Shown: positions 59,668-64,000 of the stretch, piece by piece
How positions within the stretch are numbered: the first letter of the stretch is position 1
How the letters are laid out: each line of letters starts with the position of its first letter
DNA from: Streptomyces albicerus
GTDB taxonomy: Bacteria > Actinomycetota > Actinomycetes > Streptomycetales > Streptomycetaceae
Length of the DNA: 64,000 nucleotides
Direction: 5' to 3'
Assembly: GCF_008905045.1 (NCBI RefSeq)
Contig: NZ_VWMY01000001.1
Location: 124,001 to 188,000, forward strand
Notes under the pieces: generated by a model
The model's input: only the letters and a program-made list of their open reading frames with translations
What the model was told of the DNA's origin: nothing
The model's database searches: none
Translations under genes and position numbers: made by a program

Positions 59668-60306
59668 TCAGTCGTCTTCGCCACTCCTCCGCTTCGGCCG
59701 CGCCCGTACGTGCATCCGCTCCCCCTGCCGTCCGAAGAGGCTCAGGAACTCGACCGGCCCCTCCCCCGTCGACCCGAACCAGTGGGGCACGCGCGTGTCG
59801 AACTCGGCGGCCTCCCCGGCGCCGAGTACGACGTCGTGCTCGCCGAGCACCAGGCGCAGCCGCCCGGAGAGCACGTACAGCCACTCGTAGCCCTCGTGCG
59901 TCCGCGGCTCCGGCTCCATCGTCCGCTGCGGTTCGAGCACCTTGTAGGCCTGGAGGCCGCCGGGCTGGCGGGTGAGGGGCCAGTGCGTGCGGCCGTAGCG
60001 GACGATGGGCTTGGCCGCACGGATGCGCGGGTCGCCCACCGGCGGGGCTCCGACGAGTTCGTCGAGGGGGACCTGGTGGGCGCGGGCGATGGGCAGCAGC
60101 AGTTCCAGGCTGGGTTTGCGCAGGCCGGACTCCAAGCGGGAGAGGGTGCTCACGGAGATTCCGGTCGCGGTGGAGAGCCCCGCGAGGGTGGCGCCGCGCT
60201 CCTTGCGGATGCGGCGCAGCCGCGGGCCGACCTCCGCGAGGACGTCGTCCGTGTCGGTGCCGGTGCCGGTTTCCTCATGCTCCTGGTGCTGCTCGTGCTC
60301 GCTCAT
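59668..60306 (-). CDS. XRE-family regulator with C-terminal cupin domain
   Basis: The 212-residue protein has an N-terminal HTH_3 domain (LAGLSTATGISVSTLSRLESG) and a C-terminal cupin (THEGYEWLYVLSGRLRLVLGE, then EFDTRVPHWFGS), a common small-molecule-sensing repressor layout. An acidic Glu/Thr/Asp-rich tail precedes the HTH. It is divergent from the flavoprotein gene at 60384 and separated from it by a perfect 8-bp inverted repeat, so it likely controls that gene and itself. It could also read into the oxidoreductase operon downstream on the same strand. Confidence 0.9.
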   Translation of the reverse strand: MSEHEQHQEHEETGTGTDTDDVLAEVGPRLRRIRKERGATLAGLSTATGISVSTLSRLESGLRKPSLELLLPIARAHQVPLDELVGAPPVGDPRIRAAKPIVRYGRTHWPLTRQPGGLQAYKVLEPQRTMEPEPRTHEGYEWLYVLSGRLRLVLGEHDVVLGAGEAAEFDTRVPHWFGSTGEGPVEFLSLFGRQGERMHVRARPKRRSGEDD

Positions 60307-60308
60307 AT

Positions 60309-60346
60309 CCGTATTGCAGTTTCGGCAAAGAGGTTTGTCAATACGG
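60309..60346. promoter_or_regulatory. Inverted repeat in the XRE/flavoprotein divergent promoter
   Basis: CCGTATTG (60309-60316) and CAATACGG (60339-60346) are perfect complements, 30 bp apart centre to centre. They fill the 77-base gap between the two start codons and are the likely operator of the XRE-cupin protein. Confidence 0.6.
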
Positions 60347-60383
60347 CAGCGGTCGCGCGACCTTTTCGGTGGAGGTGGTCACC

Positions 60384-61325
60384 GTGACCGAGAGGTACGA
60401 ATACGAAGTGGTCGTCGTCGGAGGCGGCGCGGCCGGGCTGTCCGCCGCGCTCGTGCTGGGACGGGCGCGACGGAGTGTGCTCGTGATCGACGCGGGCCGG
60501 CCGCGCAACGCGCCGGCCGCGCACATGCAGGGCTATCTGTCGCGGGACGGGATGTCACCGGCCGAGTTCCTCGCCGTGGGGCGCGAGGAGATCGCGCGGT
60601 ACGGCGTCGAGCTCGTCCGGGACCGGGCGGTGGACGTGGCCCGGGACGCGGACGGGGAGTTCGACGTGACGCTCGAAGCCGGGCGCACGGTGCACGCGCG
60701 CCGGCTGTTCGTCGCCACCGGCCTCGCGGACGAACTGCCGACGGTGCCGGGTGTCGCCGAGCGCTTCGGGCGGGATGTGCTGCACTGCCCGTACTGCCAC
60801 GGCTGGGAGGTGCGGGACCAGGCCTTCGGCGTGCTCGCCACGACCCCGATGGGCGTGCACCAGGCGCTGATGGTCTCCCAGTGGTCCAAGGACGTGACCC
60901 TGTTCCTGCACACGGTCGCCGAGGACGAACTCTCGGACGATGATCTGCGCAGGCTGGCGGCGGCCGGGGTCTCCGTGGTGCCGGGCGAGGTCGCGGGGCT
61001 GGTCGTCGACGACGACCGGCTCACCGGGATCCGTCTCGCGGACGGCACGACGCACGAGCGCTCGGTGCTGTTCGTCGCGCCCCGGGCCGTCCCGCGCACC
61101 GGCCTCCTTGAGCAGCTCGGCGCCGAGCTGCAGGAGACACCTTTCGGCACGTATCCGGTGGTCGACGCGACGGGTCTGACGAGCGTGCCCGGTGTCTGGG
61201 CGGCGGGCAACGCGATCGGTTTCGGCGAGCAGGTCGTGAACGCGGCGAGCGGCGGCTACCGGGCGGCGGCCACGATCAACGGAGAGCTGCTCTTCGCGGA
61301 CCTCGACGCGGCCGTCCGGGTGTAG
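60384..61325 (+). CDS. Thioredoxin reductase-like FAD/NAD(P) oxidoreductase
   Basis: The 313-residue flavoprotein has the FAD motif VVVGGGAAGLSAALVLGRA, the redox-active CPYCHG, the second nucleotide-binding region and the C-terminal VWAAGNAIGFGEQV. It resembles thioredoxin reductases, but CPYCHG differs from the classical CATC. That variant is typical of a related group in actinobacteria, some of which serve as disulfide oxidases in secondary metabolism while others are uncharacterised. The GTG at 60384 follows GGAGG; an earlier GTG at 60369 has no site. It is divergent from the XRE-cupin regulator, which probably controls it. Confidence 0.87.
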   Translation: MTERYEYEVVVVGGGAAGLSAALVLGRARRSVLVIDAGRPRNAPAAHMQGYLSRDGMSPAEFLAVGREEIARYGVELVRDRAVDVARDADGEFDVTLEAGRTVHARRLFVATGLADELPTVPGVAERFGRDVLHCPYCHGWEVRDQAFGVLATTPMGVHQALMVSQWSKDVTLFLHTVAEDELSDDDLRRLAAAGVSVVPGEVAGLVVDDDRLTGIRLADGTTHERSVLFVAPRAVPRTGLLEQLGAELQETPFGTYPVVDATGLTSVPGVWAAGNAIGFGEQVVNAASGGYRAAATINGELLFADLDAAVRV

Positions 61326-61354
61326 ACCGGACTCCTCCGTTGCACCATGGCTGC

Positions 61355-62902
61355 ATGCTGCTGACCCGGCTCGCCCGTGTGTCCCAGGAGGTCGCCGCCA
61401 CCTCGGCGCGGTCCCGGAAGATCGCTCTGCTCGCGGAGCTCTTCCGGGACGCCGAGGCGGACGACGTGCCGATCGTCATCCCGTATCTGGCGGGCCGCCT
61501 TCCCCAGGGGCGGCTCGGTGTCGGCTGGAAGATCCTCAGCGCACCCGTCCCGCCCGCCGCGGAGCCCACGCTGACCGTGCGCGACGTGGACGCGCGCCTC
61601 ACGGAGCTCGGCCAGGTCTCCGGCACCGGCTCCCAGGCGCAGCGGGCGCGGCTGGTCGGGGAGTTGATGGGCGCGGCCACCGAGCCCGAGCAGCGGTTCC
61701 TGCTCGGGCTGCTCAGCGGTGAGGTGCGGCAGGGCGCCCTCGACGCCGTCGCCGTCGAGGGCCTCGCCCAGGCGACCGGAGCGCCCTCCGCCGACGTACG
61801 GCGGGCGGTGATGCTGGCCGGTTCGCTCCAGACCGTGGCGCGGCGACTGCTCGCCGACGGACCGGCGGCCCTCGACGAGTTCCGGCTCACCGTCGGCCTC
61901 CCCGTCCTGCCGATGCTCGCGCACAGCGCCTCGTCCGTCGCCGAGGCGATCGACAAGCTGGGCGCCTGCGCGGTCGAGGAGAAGCTGGACGGCATCCGAG
62001 TCCAGATCCACCGCGACGGCGACGACGTACGCCTCTACACCCGCACCCTGGACGACATCACCGATCGGCTGCCCGAACTCACCTCAGCCGCAGGGGAGTT
62101 GAAGGGCGAGCGCTTCATCCTCGACGGCGAGGTCATCGCGTTCGACGAGGACGGGCGGCCGAGGTCGTTCCAGGACATCGCCGGTCGTGTGGGCTCGCGC
62201 GTGGACGTCGCCACGGTCGCCGAGGCCGTCCCCGTCTCCCCCGTCTTCTTCGACGCGCTGTCCGTGGACGGCCACGACCTGCTCGACCTGCCGTTCGCCG
62301 CCCGCCACGCGGAGCTGGCCCGCCTGGTGCCCGAGCCGATGCGCGTACGACGCACGCTCGTGGCCGACCCGGCGGACGCGGAAGCACGGGCCGCCGCCGA
62401 ACAGTTCCTCATCGACACGTTGAAGCGCGGCCACGAGGGCGTCGTACTGAAAGGCCTCGACGCCCCCTACAGCGCGGGCCGCCGCGGAGCCTCCTGGCTG
62501 AAGGTCAAACCCGTACACACCCTGGACCTGGTCGTACTGGCCGCCGAGTGGGGCCACGGGCGACGCACCGGCAAGCTCTCCAACCTGCATCTGGGCGCGC
62601 GCAATCCGGACGGCTCCTTCGCCATGCTGGGCAAGACCTTCAAGGGCATGACGGACGCGATGCTGACCTGGCAGACCGAGCGGCTCCAGGAACTCGCCGT
62701 CGAGGACAACGGCTGGGTCGTGACCGTACGCCCCGAGCTCGTCGTCGAGATCGCCTACGACGGTTTGCAGCGCTCCACGCGCTACCCGGCGGGCGTCACC
62801 CTCCGCTTCGCCCGGGTCGTGCGCTACCGCGAGGACAAGACCCCGGCGCAGGCCGACACCGTCGAGACCCTGCTCGCCGCACACCCGGAGGCAGCCCCGT
62901 GA
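61355..62902 (+). CDS. ATP-dependent DNA ligase
   Basis: The 515-residue protein has an N-terminal helical DNA-binding domain, the adenylation domain with motif I EEKLDGIRVQ (the nucleotidyl Lys), motif III FFDALSVDGHD, motifs IV and V with EGVVLK and WLKVK, and a C-terminal OB-fold domain. This is the LigB-type ATP ligase that actinobacteria carry in addition to the NAD-dependent LigA. It presumably acts in DNA repair; no Ku or LigD genes are nearby. The ATG at 61355 has no Shine-Dalgarno. Its stop overlaps the GTG of the Nudix gene. Confidence 0.92.
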   Translation: MLLTRLARVSQEVAATSARSRKIALLAELFRDAEADDVPIVIPYLAGRLPQGRLGVGWKILSAPVPPAAEPTLTVRDVDARLTELGQVSGTGSQAQRARLVGELMGAATEPEQRFLLGLLSGEVRQGALDAVAVEGLAQATGAPSADVRRAVMLAGSLQTVARRLLADGPAALDEFRLTVGLPVLPMLAHSASSVAEAIDKLGACAVEEKLDGIRVQIHRDGDDVRLYTRTLDDITDRLPELTSAAGELKGERFILDGEVIAFDEDGRPRSFQDIAGRVGSRVDVATVAEAVPVSPVFFDALSVDGHDLLDLPFAARHAELARLVPEPMRVRRTLVADPADAEARAAAEQFLIDTLKRGHEGVVLKGLDAPYSAGRRGASWLKVKPVHTLDLVVLAAEWGHGRRTGKLSNLHLGARNPDGSFAMLGKTFKGMTDAMLTWQTERLQELAVEDNGWVVTVRPELVVEIAYDGLQRSTRYPAGVTLRFARVVRYREDKTPAQADTVETLLAAHPEAAP

Positions 62903-63366
62903 CCGCCGCGAAACGCAGCGCGGGCCTGCTCCTGTTCCGCCGCGCCGACGACGGCATCGAGGTGTTGCTGGGCCACATGGGCGGCCCGTTCTTCGCCCGG
63001 CGCGACGCCGGCGCCTGGACCGTGCCGAAGGGCGAGTACGAGCCCGACGAGCCGGCCTGGGACGCGGCACGCCGCGAGTTCCAGGAAGAGCTGGGCCTGC
63101 CCCCGCCGGACGGCGAGGCCGTCCCCCTGGGCGAGGTCAGACAGACGAACGGCAAGATCGTCACGGTCTGGGCCGTCGAGGCAGACCTCGACGTGGCGAC
63201 CGTGGTCCCGGGCACGTTCACGATGGAGTGGCCACGGGGGTCGGGCCAGGCCCAGGAGTTCCCCGAGCTCGACCGGGTGGAATGGCTGAGCCTGGACCGG
63301 GCACGGCCCCTGCTGGTCAAGGCCCAGACAACGTTCCTGGACCGCCTCGCAGAGCAGAGGGGCTGA
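62899..63366 (+). CDS. Nudix hydrolase
   Basis: The 155-residue protein carries a complete Nudix box, GEYEPDEPAWDAARREFQEE followed by LGL, and WTVPKGEYE just before it. Proteins of this subgroup resemble bis(5'-nucleosyl)-tetraphosphatases and are often encoded beside DNA ligase genes in actinomycetes. Possible substrates are modified nucleotides or dinucleoside polyphosphates, including adenylylated products of ligase action. The GTG overlaps the ligase stop (GTGA), so the two are co-translated. Confidence 0.9.
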   Translation: MTAAKRSAGLLLFRRADDGIEVLLGHMGGPFFARRDAGAWTVPKGEYEPDEPAWDAARREFQEELGLPPPDGEAVPLGEVRQTNGKIVTVWAVEADLDVATVVPGTFTMEWPRGSGQAQEFPELDRVEWLSLDRARPLLVKAQTTFLDRLAEQRG

Positions 63367-63373
63367 GGGGGAC

Positions 63374-63408
63374 GCGCCCCGTAAGGGGCGCGGGGAACTG
63401 CGCGCCCC
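63374..63408. terminator. GC-rich repeat/terminator common in Streptomyces
   Basis: GCGCCCC-GTAA-GGGGCGC (63374-63391) forms a 7-bp hairpin directly after the Nudix stop. GGGGCGCG (63385-63392) can instead pair with CGCGCCCC (63401-63408). The GGGGAACTGCGCG core is a dispersed intergenic element familiar in Streptomyces, usually found at transcript ends. Confidence 0.75.
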
Positions 63409-63501
63409 AGCCACATACGGTCCGCACTTTAAGTACCAGACGTTGCGGCGCTTCCCACCAAGCGAGAGGGTCGAAGACACATCCCGCACCGGAGGTCAGC
63501 T

Positions 63502-64000
63502 ATGCCCATCGCAACGGTGAACCCGGCGAACGGCGAGACGCTCAAGACCTACGACGCCCTGGGCGCCGAGGAGATCGAGCACCGGCTCGCAACAGCCGAG
63601 GCCGCATTCCGCACCCACCGCACCACCTCGTTCGCCGAGCGCTCCCGGCTCCTGCACAACGCCGCCGACCTGCTCGACAAGGACCAGCAGGACATCGCCC
63701 GCGTGATGACCACCGAGATGGGCAAGCCGATCAAGCAGGCCCGCGCGGAGGCCGCGAAATGTGCGAAGGCGATGCGCTGGTACGCCGACCACGCCGAGGA
63801 ACTCCTCACTGACGAGGAGGCGGCGCAGGCCCAGGCGCAGGACTCCGGCGCCTCCCGGGTCCTCGTGCGCTACCGCCCGCTCGGCCCGGTCCTGGCCGTC
63901 ATGCCGTGGAACTTCCCGCTCTGGCAGGTGATCCGCTTCGCCGCGCCCGCGCTGATGGCGGGCAACGTGGGCCTGCTCAAGCACGCCTCGAACGTGCCGC
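63502..64000 (+). CDS. NAD(P)-dependent aldehyde dehydrogenase, succinate-semialdehyde type (partial)
   Basis: The first 166 residues are present; the gene runs off the right edge without a stop. MPIATVNPANGETLKTYDAL and YRPLGPVLAVMPWNFPLWQVI are typical of aldehyde dehydrogenases close to the NADP-dependent succinate-semialdehyde dehydrogenases of actinobacteria. MPWNFPLWQ is the substrate- and cofactor-adjacent loop. The catalytic Cys and Glu lie beyond the window, so function rests on the N-terminal half. GGAGG precedes the ATG at 63502. Confidence 0.87.
   Translation, partial: MPIATVNPANGETLKTYDALGAEEIEHRLATAEAAFRTHRTTSFAERSRLLHNAADLLDKDQQDIARVMTTEMGKPIKQARAEAAKCAKAMRWYADHAEELLTDEEAAQAQAQDSGASRVLVRYRPLGPVLAVMPWNFPLWQVIRFAAPALMAGNVGLLKHASNVP

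Noticed and set aside
1..64000. Mobile elements, prophage, CRISPR arrays, tRNA or rRNA genes
   Set aside because: I looked for transposase motifs, regularly spaced repeats, tRNA-like cloverleaf ends and rRNA-like sequence and found none. Repeats present are short and local.

Overview
The window is chromosomal DNA from a Streptomyces or close relative. GC content is very high with strong third-position GC bias, so almost every real gene has a long antisense shadow frame. GTG starts, ATGA/GTGA stop-start overlaps, Tat and lipoprotein signals, sugar importers without their own ATPase, and the short palindromic repeats common in Streptomyces all point the same way. I see no rRNA, tRNA, CRISPR array, transposase or phage gene.

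Layout. (1) 0.3-10.8 kb holds a LacI-type regulator and a secreted plant-polymer set: a GH43 enzyme with an AbfB domain, a bacterial expansin, a cutinase-like polyester hydrolase, a Tat-exported esterase and a GH5 cellulase with X2 and CBM46-like modules. A DUF418 membrane protein sits among them. (2) 11.0-12.8 kb is a NarL-type two-component pair. (3) 13.0-21.7 kb is a leftward operon for salicylate breakdown through salicylyl-CoA and gentisate (hydroxylase, two CoA-activating enzymes, gentisate dioxygenase, fumarylpyruvate hydrolase, maleylpyruvate isomerase, an alpha/beta hydrolase), divergent from a PaaX-type regulator. (4) 22.7-29.7 kb is a gamma-resorcylate/resorcinol module: IclR regulator, decarboxylase, hydroxylase, transporter, maleylacetate reductase, hydroxyquinol dioxygenase. 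(5) 29.9-36.0 kb is a peptide/nickel-type ABC importer with an unusual permease-ATPase fusion.

(6) 36.0-53.0 kb is the most interesting region. It looks like a dedicated locus for taking up and dismantling mannose/N-acetylglucosamine glycans, such as N-glycan fragments. It holds a SIS-domain protein, an RpiR regulator, a 1428-residue GH38 alpha-mannosidase, a His-rich protein of unknown role, a three-gene sugar importer, a GH3 beta-glycosidase, a BadF/BcrA-type sugar kinase, a GH5 enzyme resembling the GH5_18 beta-mannosidases of Man-beta-1,4-GlcNAc breakdown, and a NagZ-type GH3 beta-N-acetylhexosaminidase. The promoter gaps carry related AT-rich sequences (core like GATTGATTCA), probably the operator of the local RpiR protein.

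(7) 53-64 kb is mixed: DUF779, a secreted phosphodiester glycosidase, a small membrane protein, a Tat-exported phosphodiesterase-like protein, two acyl-CoA dehydrogenases with a quinone oxidoreductase, an XRE-cupin regulator divergent from a thioredoxin-reductase-like flavoprotein, an ATP-dependent DNA ligase with a Nudix hydrolase, and the start of an aldehyde dehydrogenase cut by the window edge.

All identifications come from reading the sequence and recalling family motifs; no database search was run.
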